From: Argopecten irradians
Taxonomy: Eukaryota; Mollusca; Bivalvia; Pectinida; Pectinidae
Direction of reading: 5' to 3'
Assembly (NCBI RefSeq): GCF_041381155.1
Contig: NC_091134.1
Span: 54,881,944 to 54,945,943, forward strand
Length of the DNA stretch: 64,000 bases
The notes under the pieces: generated by a model
Database searches by the model: none
What the model saw: only the letters and a program-made list of their open reading frames with translations
What the model was told of the DNA's origin: nothing
In this document: one piece after another, positions 26,422 to 38,701 of the stretch
How positions within the stretch are numbered: position 1 is the stretch's first letter
Layout: every line of letters begins with the position of its first letter
Program-made: the position numbers and the translations under genes

Positions 26422-27182
26422 TGTAGCGTTCCGCAGGGAGCAGGTAATACAACAATTCGCAGAAGTTTTATGTACAATTAAGTTTATTTACAATATTAAC
26501 ATCAGTCACAATTCACATCAAATATAGCGGTATCTTTAAGTCCTAAAACAGTAACTCCTCTTCAAACTCTAAACTCTCCAACTCTAAACTATCCGGCTCG
26601 CTAAAAACTTCCAACTAAAAACTAACAACCACTGAAACTCCCGACTCAAAACTAACGACCAAAAACTCAAAACTTCTGACCCCCGAACTATCTTACTTGC
26701 TCCTTATATACCCCTATACTCAAAACTGTATCTAAACTAGACCTAAAATAGACCTAAACTTTTGTATCTAAGTAGGGAGGGGGACATTTTAGATACCGAA
26801 TGCCCGTATCTCAGAGAGTGGACCTAAATCCCATAAATCTATACTTGACCAGGGGGGAGGGGGACATTTAGATACAGAGAGCTCGGGGTACTTAGATACA
26901 GTTTGGGTTTCAGACCTAAAACTCATTAATCACTCCCAGCCCCAGAGAGCACTGCTAGCCCAGCAACCTTTATCTGCCGCGTACCTAATTTGTATCTGTC
27001 CCCTAACACCCATTCCCTCCCTTATTGAACACTAATGATATAAGAATATAGTTCTAGTACAGTTTATACGCTAATTAATACACACTAATGACTATTAACT
27101 AAGGATTCTACACTAGGAATATAGTTCTACAGAATATATGCTAATTACTACACACTTATGATTATTAATTAAGAATTCTACA
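26422..27182 (-). repeat. LTR (5' LTR in element orientation)
   Basis: 761 bp, with a 3-nt insertion (GTA) near 27,057 and one substitution relative to its partner. It should hold the element promoter; I could not place a TATA box with confidence. Confidence 0.95.
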
Positions 27183-27186
27183 CTAT

Positions 27187-29614
27187 GTATCAACTGGGCA
27201 TTCCTGTTTAATTTCCTTGAATAAAGGTTGAATCATTTATATTTATTAGTTCTTTGTGAACTCCATAGACATTTTAGATATTAATGACGATTGCTTCAAG
27301 TCAAAATGCTTTTGTACGGTGTACCTGTGTACATTTTTGTAAATTTTCACAAACGCAATGTTATATATATCCCCCAAGGCCAGAAGAAGCAAGTAATCGG
27401 CTTGTATCGTGTCGGGTGAAGAGTTCAGGGACCAAGCTATTAGTCAGTCAGATAACCAAAGATGGGGACAATATGATCTTTTTCTAACATTTTTGTTCCG
27501 ATTACTACAAATATAAATAAAAATTGAAACTGTGTCAACAATGGTGTACTATCATTTTGATACTTGAAAGTGTATAGTAAATTTGAGTAACCTTTCTGCG
27601 GTATACGTGATTTTACTCACAGATAAACTGCATTCACAGGCTATATCAACCAGCTGGTGAGTCGATCCTGGTCCTTATATTGGACTTGTATTGGACATTT
27701 TGGCCTTGAAGACCTGTTATTTTTGGCCTATGTGGTCTTCGTTATCACAACCAAGGATTGGTCACATCATGTTTTGAACACGACTGTTCTCAATGCTATA
27801 GCCTGAGTTTTGTGAATTTTGTGAAATTCGGTATGAATTGAGGAAACCGAAAAACAGAAAAAAATAAAAATCAAAACCACATCTCAGAACCACTATTCCA
27901 TCAAAACTCTTACTACCGCATTGTCATTGAGATAACATTGTGTCAATTAATATTTCTTAATATATGTATCAGAATGAAATCTATCATGGTAAGAAGATCA
28001 ACTGAGCATTATAGTCCTATTGTCTTAGTGAAAAAATTCAAAAATGAACCCGCTTTTAATTACTATTTCATTTGATATTCCAAGACTGATGATATCTGCC
28101 AGTTCTATTATTCATAACGTGTAAATGACTCATAACTGATAACGATACAATAATACTTTGACATTTGAAGGGTTTTAGATCCTGTTACTACTGTTGATAC
28201 TACATTGTACTTTAAATATTCGAGCCCATTATATATAACATATTTATTTTACTTGTATTGAAAACTATTTTTCCCCATGGTGTTCATTGCAAGCTATAAT
28301 GTACATGTATTGTGTATAAACATGGATCGAGTTTATAATGTACATGTATTGTGTATAAACATGGATCGAGTATATAATGTACATATATTGTGTATAAACA
28401 TTTTAATCGAATAACTGAAAAAACTGAAGTCGTACTGAAATTTGTTGTGTTGTGTTTTGTTACTTATGTCTCACTCCGTTGTTTGAAGGCATTGACGTTT
28501 ATTTTTTTATGAACAAAATCTGTTACTTTAAAACAAGACTGACATATAATAATTTACCAATTACCAAATAAGAAATGAAGTTAGTAGATGTTTGGAGCGA
28601 ATAGACTTAAGATGAAGCCAAGATTGGCAATCAAGATGAAATTGTACTTAGTATTTGGTATTAACGCAAAGACAATAATTACTCGCATTGTTTTCTACAT
28701 AAAATGAAAGGAGTCTTCCTCTGTAATATAGTGATGTTTCTACAGTGTCCCTGTTCAAACCCAAAGCCATGTGTAATAGACGTACTCCTACAGTTTTTTC
28801 TCTGTGTATACATTGCAAAAAAAGCAATTAGCTGCCTCCAACTATGTGTTTAGATAATTCATCATCAGTTCATAGTCATGCATGTCACTAATAAGGACTA
28901 ACAAGTATTTTTAGTACATGTATGTTGTTTTCTTAAACCATTTGGTTTTTTTCCTGTATACCCTGTCCATGTCCGTATCATGATAACATAATGGTCCAAT
29001 CCAGTTTCTATTAAGGTCCAGAACATTGAAAATCTGTGTCGTGAGTTTGTGGACCTTATTTGGCAATAGTTGTGTACTGACCAATACTTTAGCTTTTCTG
29101 TTTATTGGTACTCTTACTAGCTTCCTCCGGCACCAAAATCTAGCACAGAGTTTGTCATTTAATCTCACTCTTACTGATAGTATAACAAAAACAGTTCAAG
29201 ATAATCGTTTCATATTAAGAAATAATACTTAGAGAGATAACCAAGTAATCGGAATGATGATTGTTTGCGAGAAACAAATTATTGAGGTGCATTATGTAGT
29301 TGCTTACTGTTGTGATTGAAGTGCGAGTTGACGCTACGTTCAACTCATCACTATAAATTATAATTATAACGTACACGATGAAAATTATGCACTTTTTTCA
29401 ATCTCCGAGTTGCATATCTTACCTTTAAACGAATTTTAACTTTAACTTTACATTTTTGTAGTAAAACTTTTGGCATGAACGCAGATAATTTATTTGAATT
29501 GTATACCATTAAAATGCAAGCAATTCATTCATTGCTACCTTCATTTTTGTTTTGGTATCTGTGTTTTGTCGTAGGAATGAAGTAGTTACATAAATTGTGG
29601 AAACAATAAACACA
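27187..29614. other. Mostly non-coding
   Basis: Apart from the 37-bp repeat, frames at 28,911-29,168 (minus, basic, 85 codons) and 29,026-29,232 overlap each other and lack motifs. Confidence 0.35.
28297..28405. repeat. Tandem repeat, about 37-bp unit, three copies
   Basis: Units read TATAATGTACATGTATTGTG then TATAAACATGGATCGAGT; the third copy is diverged. Confidence 0.8.
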
Positions 29615-30455
29615 CGTATAAGTATTTTATACAGTTTATTAACAACAATTCTCTGTGAAAAACAACAGAGTAAAACATTAAATAAAATGCAGTATACAAA
29701 GGACTTCTGACCATTGACAGGAAAACTATTATCTTCCTATGGTCATAGCATTATGACCCTTAACTGACTATATCATACACTTACATTTGCATCCATTTCT
29801 CTCTCTTACTATCAAAATCACTTTCACACATGACATCATTCTGATAATAATAATTTTATACATAGCAATCATAAATCATTTTTGACTTAACATTAATTTG
29901 ACCAAGAGAGTAAAAACATATAAAATACTTCGAGATCATTTATTGCTATTTACATGTAGCATACACATGTTGTCCTTACATTCTCATTAAACTCTCATAC
30001 TTACATTTCAACCACGTTCTTCACCACTTGTTCTAATGCAATACAGATGGTAAAAAATCATCAATACGAATCTGTCATATTTGTTTTAAATTGCTGTTGA
30101 AGACAACTTGTACGTGTCACACCACTTGGTAATTAATAGGCCATTAAATGATGACAGATAATTAATGGATAGTGTCTGTTCGGCACATTCATTCTTCGTT
30201 CGTTTCTTTTCCGGATTTTGCAAGCGTTCAGGAGAACGGCAGTGTTCCTTTGACGTTTCATTACATATCATGCGTCCTGAATTCCTTAAATCGATGGAAC
30301 GTCAGCAACCTTTCGCAAATATTTTTGCAACTTGGCCAATCATTGTGCATATCACTTGGAGCGAAATAAGCACACCTAAAATATAGGCTAAATCACTTAA
30401 ACCGTTATTCGTCTGTCTAATGATATGTATATATTTAGAGTCGGGTAATGTTGTT
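29615..30455 (-). other. 3'UTR of paralogue A with polyadenylation signal
   Basis: About 830 nt after the stop. On the minus strand, a hairpin CTCTGT-8nt-ACAGAG (29670-29651) is followed by AATAAA (29640-29635). The cleavage site is presumably near 29,615-29,625. The hairpin-plus-signal block is repeated almost unchanged in paralogue B. Confidence 0.55.
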
Positions 30456-31200
30456 TCAACCCTTGTATATCCGAGCCCTCGTAGGCTTCGTATCCAGCTT
30501 TGTCACATGTTCAATGTTCCAGTATTGGTAACGTTTTATCACTAAGGACACTGCAAATAAAACAAAACTGTATCAACCTGTGTTTAAACGTTATGAAAAT
30601 GGTCAAAGAAGTAATATCAACAGGATTTTCCAGATGAAAAGCAAACATAAATTTTCGCTTGCTGTATATATTTCATATATTTAATATTAGGTTACAAACA
30701 TATTAAACAAAACGTTTGTTGCCAGATTATCATCTTTTTCAGTATGACTTAATATTCATATTAATTAAATATAATTAAAATTAAATGATTACAGTCATCA
30801 GCAAAGGGAATACGTGTTAATAAAGAAAACGACATCACTCTTTGAAACCAATTGCAAAAATAGAAATTAATAATTGCTTTACAAAAATGTAATGCAGTCC
30901 TATTAAAGGTTGAGACTTATCTTTGTTCCAAAACTGTTTCATAACTTGTTTTAAAATTGTTGATGACTTATTGTGTTTCAAACCCAATTATAGCAATGAT
31001 ATACTCAGTAAAATATACTGAAATATAACTTGGAGCGTACCTTTTGATTTTAAGGATGCTGAGGCCTTGCTGATGAACGCCGCCGTTAGGAACATTGCGA
31101 TGGTATAGAAGATGCATACCAACATCAGTATCACGCCTTTGATATCGAACCCCGATTTTGTTTCTAGTCTATTTAATCGTCTCACTGCAGGAGATTCCAT
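30456..31200 (-). CDS. Single-pass membrane micropeptide, paralogue A (84 aa)
   Basis: Two coding exons on the minus strand: 31200-31041 (160 nt, donor GTACG) and 30550-30456 (acceptor TTTTATTTGCAG, stop TGA 30458-30456). The phase-1 junction gives Val54. The protein starts MESPAVRRLNRLETKSGF. One hydrophobic helix spans residues 22-43 and ends FLTAAFIS. A basic tail carries YQYWNIE and ends IYKG. There is no cleavable-looking signal; the basic N-terminus suggests a cytoplasmic N-terminus (inference). The second paralogue 7 kb upstream on the same strand has the same exon lengths and phase, which is strong support that this short ORF is real. I do not recognise the family; the function is unknown. 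Confidence 0.85.
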
Positions 31201-31238
31201 GTTGTATTAGTTTATGTCTTTACTTTGAGAAATCGTAT

Positions 31239-31467
31239 CTGAAATAAAATGTGCAAAGACTACATAAAAATGTGAAGTATTGCGTAAATCTTTCATATGT
31301 ATTATGGAGTATTCATACAAAAATCTCGACCGCGGTGTTGATCTTTATCTATCGAAGACATGATAACTTTCCAAAAACGATACCTACCAGTACCGGTATA
31401 GCAGGTGAATGATGGGACTAAGAGCTTACGGGACAACTCTAGGTATACATGTGAATTGTGACGTCAC
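31239..31467 (-). promoter_or_regulatory. Promoter, 5'UTR exon and UTR intron of paralogue A
   Basis: Reading on the minus strand: a GTGACGTCAC palindrome at 31458-31467, then a likely 5'UTR exon ending GGTAG before a GT donor at 31383-31382, then an intron ending TTTTATTTCAG at about 31240, 39 nt before the ATG at 31200. The same order is seen upstream of paralogue B. The transcription start itself is not visible. Confidence 0.55.
31458..31467. promoter_or_regulatory. CRE palindrome GTGACGTCAC upstream of paralogue A
   Basis: Full consensus cAMP-response element TGACGTCA, extended to a ten-base palindrome, about 260 bp before the start codon. Such sites bind CREB/ATF bZIP dimers (family knowledge). 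Paralogue B has the identical ten bases at nearly the same distance. Confidence 0.6.
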
Positions 31468-33424
31468 CAGTTCTGGCTGCTGTCTACATGTACGGTATAT
31501 TATAATCAGCTGATAATTTCCGGAGTAAGTTCAAGTTCAAGGTAGCAGACCATGCATGTCATGAGTGTTATAAATACACTACCGCGTAAGTCCCATGTAG
31601 ATATCACGAGAGGGTGGCCAAATGCAGGAAGTATAATGTGTGGGGGCTACGTGAGGTGTTTTACAACACCATTGTAGAGTCCCCATTTGTATTTTGAACA
31701 TTACACAAGATCGTTCAGCACAATTTATCGTCAATCGATTGCAGGTCGTGTTTTTACGGTGATATTCACCTGGACATCTTTTTTTGTGAAATTGTATCTT
31801 CAAAGTGACAAATTACATGCATAATCAATTAGAGAAAAAATATGCAAATACATGAAATTAAAGTCTGTGTGACCTTTTGACCTGTCCCAATTTGACTTAT
31901 TAATCTATCGGGGAAATATTACTTTAACATGTATTGAATTCAATTACATGTATCTATGATGTGGAATTTGACTGTTCTAAAAAATCATCAATTGCAATCA
32001 CAGTTAACACAGAGGTTTCAACTTTATCAGACGACTGATGATTTTATAGCGGATAATAATCGAAGGTCTAGACAACTAGACAACATAGTGACCATGCAAC
32101 TGTAGCAATTATGTCTGAATCGCCAGTGGTGTCTGCTCGACTTTTTAATTATGTATACTAAAGACATTTAAAGTGAATAGTCGGGCAAAGGAAACCAGTC
32201 TAAATGCGTTCTTTGGCCTTCCAAAAGTCATTGTATACCATAATGATGGTCAAGTTCTGCTTACGGTGTCCAGTTTTGACCATTGAAATTTTGGGGAAGC
32301 CCCGTGTAAATTTAGCACAGTTCTAAATATAAATTCGCCAAACTCTTTGAAAACGAGGCTGCGTGGAAATGTCAACATGGACATGTGTTTCTCAGTCGTG
32401 TCGGTTTCGTTTCGTGTGATAAACCACTAATGCGGTATGCAAATTGTTGTTTTGAGATGATACATTTGATGCAAATGAAGTATTCTTACATTAATGACAA
32501 TGCTTTGTAATCATTTTTCGATAAAAGCATCTTGTACATGGAAATCGACACAAATATTCGGCCGATGCAGAGATGGGGCCCCGGCAAGGGGCAATTATTG
32601 CAGCATCGCATTCGTCGTATTTTACATCAACCGAATCATGAAGGTTAAATACAAATAATCGTAACATAATTTCCCATTTAAAACCACACGAAAACGTTCC
32701 ATAGAACGTCCATGCATGTAGCTGTCAAAGATGTGAAAATAAATTAGCTCATACATAGATATTTTACAAGTACAATATATGTGTTCAATTATTCGTGTAG
32801 TTTTTTGCAGAGATTTAATTAAATTATCTATGTCTCTGGTTTTTTTTTGTAAACAATATTTGAGTTCTGGAGAGAGATGACATGAATGTCCAGCTGGAAG
32901 GAAAGAAACTTTTATGATGTATATGTATCGTACAATGTATATATGTAAACGTACATTCCATGTAGCTGCTATAGAATTACAACTAGGAAATTCTCTCAAA
33001 CATTGATAATATTTAATTCTTCACATTCATGTAGGCCTATGCTGTGGGAATTAACACACCATATATATTTCCAGAAAACATATCGGCCTACATGTATGTT
33101 ACTTTCCTTTTCTGTTGTTTCCTGTTCATTTTTGTGCTCTGGAGAAAAAGATGATTGAGTTGAAGAAAAGTAATTAATTAAGAGAAATGTGTACCACAGT
33201 ACTTTGTCTGTAGCCGAGGGGTTCTATACTGTTTTAATAGTCCAGTAATTAATAATTAAATTGAAAATTTCAAAATTAAGATGAAATTGTAAATTCCATT
33301 TTTGAATGAAGTGGTTCCCCTCCTTTGAGAGTACACAGTGTGTATACCCTTTTTAGTTTTTAGGAATAATACCTGAATAGGAACCTGAAATAACATGACA
33401 ATCAATCAGGTATGTGTGTGTTGG

Positions 33425-33452
33425 GGGTGGGGGGGGGGGGGGGGGGGGGGGG
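33425..33452. repeat. Poly-G tract
   Basis: Nearly uninterrupted run of about 27 G after GGGGGT. Could form G-quadruplexes, and is also a typical site of length error. Confidence 0.9.
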
Positions 33453-33478
33453 CTAAAAGACAGAAGAATCATGAGGAT

Positions 33479-33723
33479 GGGAAGTTGTAACTTGAGTGGG
33501 GGGTTGAAATATAGAAGAAATAGCTACAGATAACTGGAAGTGGAAGGGTGTTTTATCATTGATCTGGCCATTGCATATTTGGGGTTTACATGGCTTTTTT
33601 TTGGTTATTTAGTCTCATTGATTTTGGAGCAACTTTGAATCCATATGGTACTGTATATCTTTCTTTTTTCCATGTGTAGCTATTTCTTCTGTATTTCACC
33701 CTCAGCCCAAGTCACAACTTCCC
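33479..33723. repeat. Inverted repeat, about 48-bp arms, 148-nt spacer
   Basis: GGGAAGTTGTAACTTGAGTG ... AGAAGAAATAGCTAC (33479-33527) pairs with GTAGCTATTTCTTCT ... CAAGTCACAACTTCCC (33676-33723). Confidence 0.75.
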
Positions 33724-35741
33724 AATAGGTACCACTTTTTTGTTTAGAACTCAAATCAAAGACAGATGTACATAGTACTACATACTACATTTTAGTCTAT
33801 GTGTTTGTAATCACTGTTACTACAGTATTAATACATAAATGGTCTATGTACAAGTTACACATAGACAATAAATGTGAAATTTGGTTCAGACAAAAAGATT
33901 TTTAACATTTCAGATAACTTGCTAGTTTTATGGTTTTATTTATATGTTGAGTCTACTCTCTTGTAAAGTAGAATTTAGAAATCCTAAGACAATGGTATCT
34001 ATATTGCTATATGTAAAAAAAAATCCTTATATTTTAAAAGTAATTGAAAAGCTATCTCACAAGCCCTGACAAACAAATGGGCCGGCATATGGATGCAAGA
34101 ATTATAATCACTGGATCTAGAGGACTAATATAAACAAATATTTCTACAAAGTTAAACAATGAAAAAGTATTGCATCATAATTTTATTTAATGATTACAGT
34201 TGAAAGGAACATTTAATGAATTAATACTGTTTAAATGTTCTGTTCATGATCTTCTAGGTCCATATTGGAAAAGTTTACTTTCAAGAGCACTCATATCAAC
34301 ATTCTTCAGTCTTCATATGATGCTAATTGTATGTATATGTATACATACACTTGTATACAGGTCCAAGGGATGAACTTTCTGTATTCATGTCACTATGCAT
34401 GCATGGTGCCTGAAAAAAAGAACCAACAATTTTTTATATCTGTTGAATATGACAAAAATTGAAATGATCAATTTCAAATATATATAAATGAATAAATGTA
34501 GGTTCATTCTACAGGGTTTTTTTTATTTTAGAGAAAACATTTTATAAGTTGTGAATGTGTCACTGATGCATTTGATAGAATCAAATATTGTTTCAAAAAA
34601 GATACAAAATTCATTATCTATAGTTCCAACAAAAATTCAGAATAATTATAAATGATACATGGCTGCAGTACATTTCAACTCTGTAAAGTTTGTCATATAC
34701 ACATGAACCAGGTACAGTTGTAATAAATATACAAACACTATTTATTATTATGACCAGAAATAATACTGTATGTGTCCTCCAAATATATCTAAAGAACAAG
34801 CTAAAACCTACATATACATATGTATATGTGTATATCAGAACATATACAATACAATTTTACCAATTAACCTACAATGTAAATCCTATATACAATGTATGTG
34901 TATAACACTACCAGAACATGTACAGAACAAAAATTTACAAATTAAAAATCTATAAATATATACATCAGAACTGTATGAATTGACCGGTAGCATAATATTA
35001 TAGATTAATTGAAACAAATCTTAGCTTGATAATGCACTAGCGGTTACATTCTAACTGTACATGCATTACAACGGTACATTTTATAAATATACAGGGCATT
35101 CATTACCCCTAAAGAGGCCCCACGAAAGAACCGCTATTTACCCCAGGGTTACGTTTTACGCGATTGGGGAACAGGTATGAAACATGTGACCATATGTGAC
35201 CACTCATTTATGAAAAAAATACTGCTAGGGACTATTTACATAATGATCAAAATACGAAGACTCACTCACTATCAGCTGAGCAGGGAGTACCGGGTAGTAG
35301 GCCTAGGTACGTACAGTAGCGGTCCGGAGCCGCGTGCTCGTTTGAACTGTTCTCTTCACTATAACAAGTTGTATTAACACTCTCAATGCGTCGTAATGTT
35401 TACCGAGTCATTTGTTGGGATTGTCGCTGCTCCATTGCCTTTCCTTTCGCATTTTAGGTGAGTCAGTTGGTTGTTTTGGCGGAAACCTTTTGGTTCAAAA
35501 CTACGGTAGCCATGTTTTGTTTACTACGGAGAGTGGTGGATGTTGCGCATGCGTTAAGGTTGAACTGCACTCATAGCCGGTCGGGAGGACTTTTAGGATT
35601 CCCATAGATATTATTATTTTCTTCGCATGTACAGCGATTTTGACGGAAAGTTTTATTTTTCTAATTCATAAGAAATTATACCGGATATATTAATACCATT
35701 TTTACCGATTTTACAGTCACTTGCCCGACTATTCGCTTTAA

Positions 35742-36859
35742 GACAATGATACCAAGCATAAAAAGTAATAGTTTAACAAACTAAATAAAGAACCAGAGCC
35801 CATTTCACGAACATTCCTTCACTTTGAGGAAATCTTTTTGAAATGATCCATCGGAAAACATTATTTAAAGGCAAGTTAATGTCATTAACTTTAGGGTTTT
35901 TTCTCGTGCTTCTTTAATATGCTTTCCTATGGCGAAAGTTTAAGTTAATGGACATGCTGTAGTTCCTGAGAAAGTAGAAGAGGTGCTTCAGTTCAATGAA
36001 AATCTGATTAGTTGGTAATAAATTGGTTCCCAAATCATAGAAAATGATACAAAACATATTTTTCAGATCATGAAAATAAGTCTATTTACGTATAAAATTA
36101 TAAAATTTTAGCTACTAAATGGGATTGTCAACGACAAACGTAAAACAACTAATGGCTCAGGGCTGCGTTCACGTTTCCTCTCTACGTTTGTGGAGTTTTA
36201 GTTTCGTAAAAGATAACATTTTAATATCATGGTTTCGAATCAGTCGGTATGTAATCTATACTGGGGTAGATTAACTCACAAAAAGATTTTGCAGTCAGAT
36301 CCTAAACTGTAAGTCAGACAGCTACAGTCGTTCCTTGTTTGCGGTTTGACGACTGTAACTGCACAAACTAATGTTGAATGCTAATCCAACGCGAAAGATC
36401 ATCCAGGTATTTGATGACGTTATATGGTTTGATCATTTACAGAATCCTTTATAAATATAAATCAGATAATTTTAGGGGAACAACAGCAAATTGTGATATG
36501 GTTTATCAGCCGTGCCACTTTTACAGATTAAAATAAATGTTTTGACAAAATGTATCTTAGATCAAATCTATTTCTGTATATTTCTTGTCAGACGTGGTTT
36601 TGATACCTATTAAGGAATAAGACTTGGTATCACCATCTCAGCGAAGGAATTCAAGAAAATTTAAAGGAATTCTAAAAAATTGGGTCATTTTAATAACTTG
36701 TATATCAATTGTAACAGAAAATGTCGGGATCGTTGAAAATAAATTATAGTTGTGCATTCAACTCCTATATATCTTGGTAGGTCTCCATGATCAATTTTTA
36801 TAGTACGTGAATACACACGAATAGACATATTCCGGGTATTTCAAAAGAAAACATAAACA
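35742..36859. other. Non-coding spacer
   Basis: Between the TTAA-bounded element and the 3' end of micropeptide gene B; no ORF or repeat recognised. Confidence 0.4.
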
Positions 36860-37836
36860 ATGAAATAGTATTATGTAATTTATTAACAACGGTTCTCTGT
36901 GAAAAACAACAGAATTTAACAATATACAAAAATTTATTATCATCATCTTTCACACACGAACTCTGGTGACTACCTTGTGCACATTTGATGATCCATACAG
37001 TCTTTCATTCTCGTATACTCTCACACAAACTTTCAATGTAAATGACATGGGGTCTCTTATAATTAATGAAAGGTTTACACAAATATTCAATTGATGAAAG
37101 CACGATGTATGTCAATGATTGAAATTATCATCAAGACTTGATAAAACGATGGATTTTGTATGGTAATTCTCTCATACTTACAAATAAATTTTACATTTTA
37201 ATTGTTCAATATTTTTCAAATTGTTGAAAATAACTTATCCGGAGAGATCAAAACAAATGAAGTCTCTCAAGATATTTTTTCTCGGTAATGTCTGTGTACA
37301 ATTAACATCAAGCTCCTATTCTAAGTAAAACTCGCTTGTTGTGTATCGTCCATAGTAACACATGGCACACAATTTATACTCAGTCAAACTATTATGATCA
37401 GTGTAACTACATTCATGCTATAACAATATGGCAGTTCAGTTTGAGACAGAACATCTCGATCGTTTTGACAAATGTCGCCGAATACTTTCTTTGAGAAGGT
37501 CGCCGCATATTTTGGGCAATTTTAGTGGACGCGGTATTCAAAACCTTGGCTGTCTAAATCATGCATGCCAGTCTGTGGAGTTCAGGCGCATTTGTATTGC
37601 ACAGAAAATAACACCGTGTATGTTACATACATGTGAGCGTCTAGTCCACGGGTTAGTTCAATTCCACATCGAGTAGATGAATCGCACAATCGCAAAGTTC
37701 CAAAATGTCCTTCTGCAATGAAGTGATAGACACCGTCACAGAACCCTGGGACATTTGGTCGTCGTTTGGTGACAATAGTCATCTGTTAATGACATTGCTG
37801 TCTAATGAGATTCAATAGATGTTACATAAGCGATGC
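36860..37836 (-). other. 3'UTR of paralogue B with polyadenylation signal
   Basis: About 970 nt after the stop, ending in the same hairpin-like block (36913-36895) and AATAAA (36884-36879) on the minus strand. ORFs of 60-80 codons inside it on either strand have no support. Confidence 0.55.
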
Positions 37837-38537
37837 TCAGCCTTGGTAGATGTGTTTCGTCGTACGAACGCTGGCTGGCTTTACGGCTAGATTTGTCTGC
37901 TGTTCAATACTCCAGAACTGGTAGCTCTTCAGCGTTGTGGAAACTGTAAGTACAAAGACGAGGGATGTGGTATATCTTATGAAGTATTAAAATTATAAAT
38001 GAAGTAAATATTTACATGATATGTCAGTCCGAATATTTTCCATCTTAAAAAGTTATGTAATCATCAGTGGTTAACCAATTAAATTAACGGAAATACATTA
38101 CATATGGGTTTTTTTTTCTTCTCAATTTATTTTAGAAGTGTTGGTTTATATTAAACCATTACCATTATATAAACCGGATTTAGATTACTAATATCGACTT
38201 CTTAGATCATCAGCAAAGCTATTAAAATGTTTAAAAGGATTTCAGTTATTACGGACACATACAACTCATCAGCAAAGTTATTAAAATGTTTAAAAGGATT
38301 TCAGTTATTACGGACACATACAACTCTATGAATATATGGATCCTTCATTTTATAACTAAGAAAATTTAAAACCATACCTGATGACATTGCGGAGGCGGCC
38401 GCCTTGCTGACAAATGCTGCCGTTAGAAATATCACTATGGCATACATGAAGCAAGCTGATGTCAAAACTATGGTCTTAAGTTCGAACCCCGCCTTGGGCT
38501 CAATCCTTGGAAGTCGTCTGTCTGTTGAACAATCCAT
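37837..38537 (-). CDS. Single-pass membrane micropeptide, paralogue B (88 aa)
   Basis: Coding exons 38537-38378 (160 nt, donor GTATGG) and 37943-37837 (acceptor TTTGTACTTACAG, stop TGA 37839-37837), phase-1 junction. The first 53 residues align without gaps to paralogue A, 26 of them identical. Shared parts are RRL-R-E-K-GF at the N-terminus, FLTAAF-SKA-AS at the end of the membrane helix, and after the intron YQFWSIE and a final IYQG. The exon-2 part is four residues longer than in A. The intron contains a 59-bp tandem duplication. No known family recognised; conservation across the two copies argues for a selected protein. Confidence 0.85.
38208..38325. repeat. 59-bp tandem duplication in micropeptide gene B intron
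   Basis: 38208-38266 and 38267-38325 differ at a single base (AAGC/AAGT). A very recent duplication inside the intron. Confidence 0.95.
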
Positions 38538-38701
38538 TTTTAGACGCGGGTTCTATGGAGAAGTATATGATGCAAAACAATCTGAAAAATACAACAATCC
38601 TGACATGAAGACATGTGAAATATCAATTATAGTATCATCATTTATAATAAAACTTAAAAAAGGCTGTCACCATCATAAGCATTAAAGAAAAATCACCTAC
38701 C

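Larger units (their letters stand above)
21852..27182 (-). mobile_element. Ty3/gypsy-type LTR retrotransposon, internally degraded, recent insertion
   Basis: Two direct repeats of 758 and 761 bp flank a 3.8 kb interior. LTR ends are TGTAG...CTACA. The target duplication CTAT is seen at 21848-21851 and 27183-27186. The LTRs differ by one 3-nt indel and about one substitution by eye, so the insertion is young. Read on the minus strand, the 5' LTR is followed by a primer-binding-like TGGTGTCAGAAGTGGGA, and a purine tract (GCAGGCAGGGG) precedes the 3' LTR. The interior keeps integrase relics with frameshifts and stops; I see no intact gag, protease, RT or RNase H, so the copy is non-autonomous. 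Confidence 0.93.
32172..35737. mobile_element. Candidate 3.6-kb TTAA-bounded DNA element
   Basis: AGTGAATAGTCGGGCAA at 32172 faces the complement of AGCGAATAGTCGGGCAA ending at 35737: 16 of 17 bases match, and both abut TTAA (32168-32171, 35738-35741). No transposase ORF is visible. It could be a non-autonomous element, or two solo relatives of one repeat that face each other. It sits between the two micropeptide genes. Confidence 0.45.

Noticed and set aside
37428..37676. 82-codon + strand ORF
   Set aside because: Lies antisense to the 3'UTR of micropeptide gene B; no motif.
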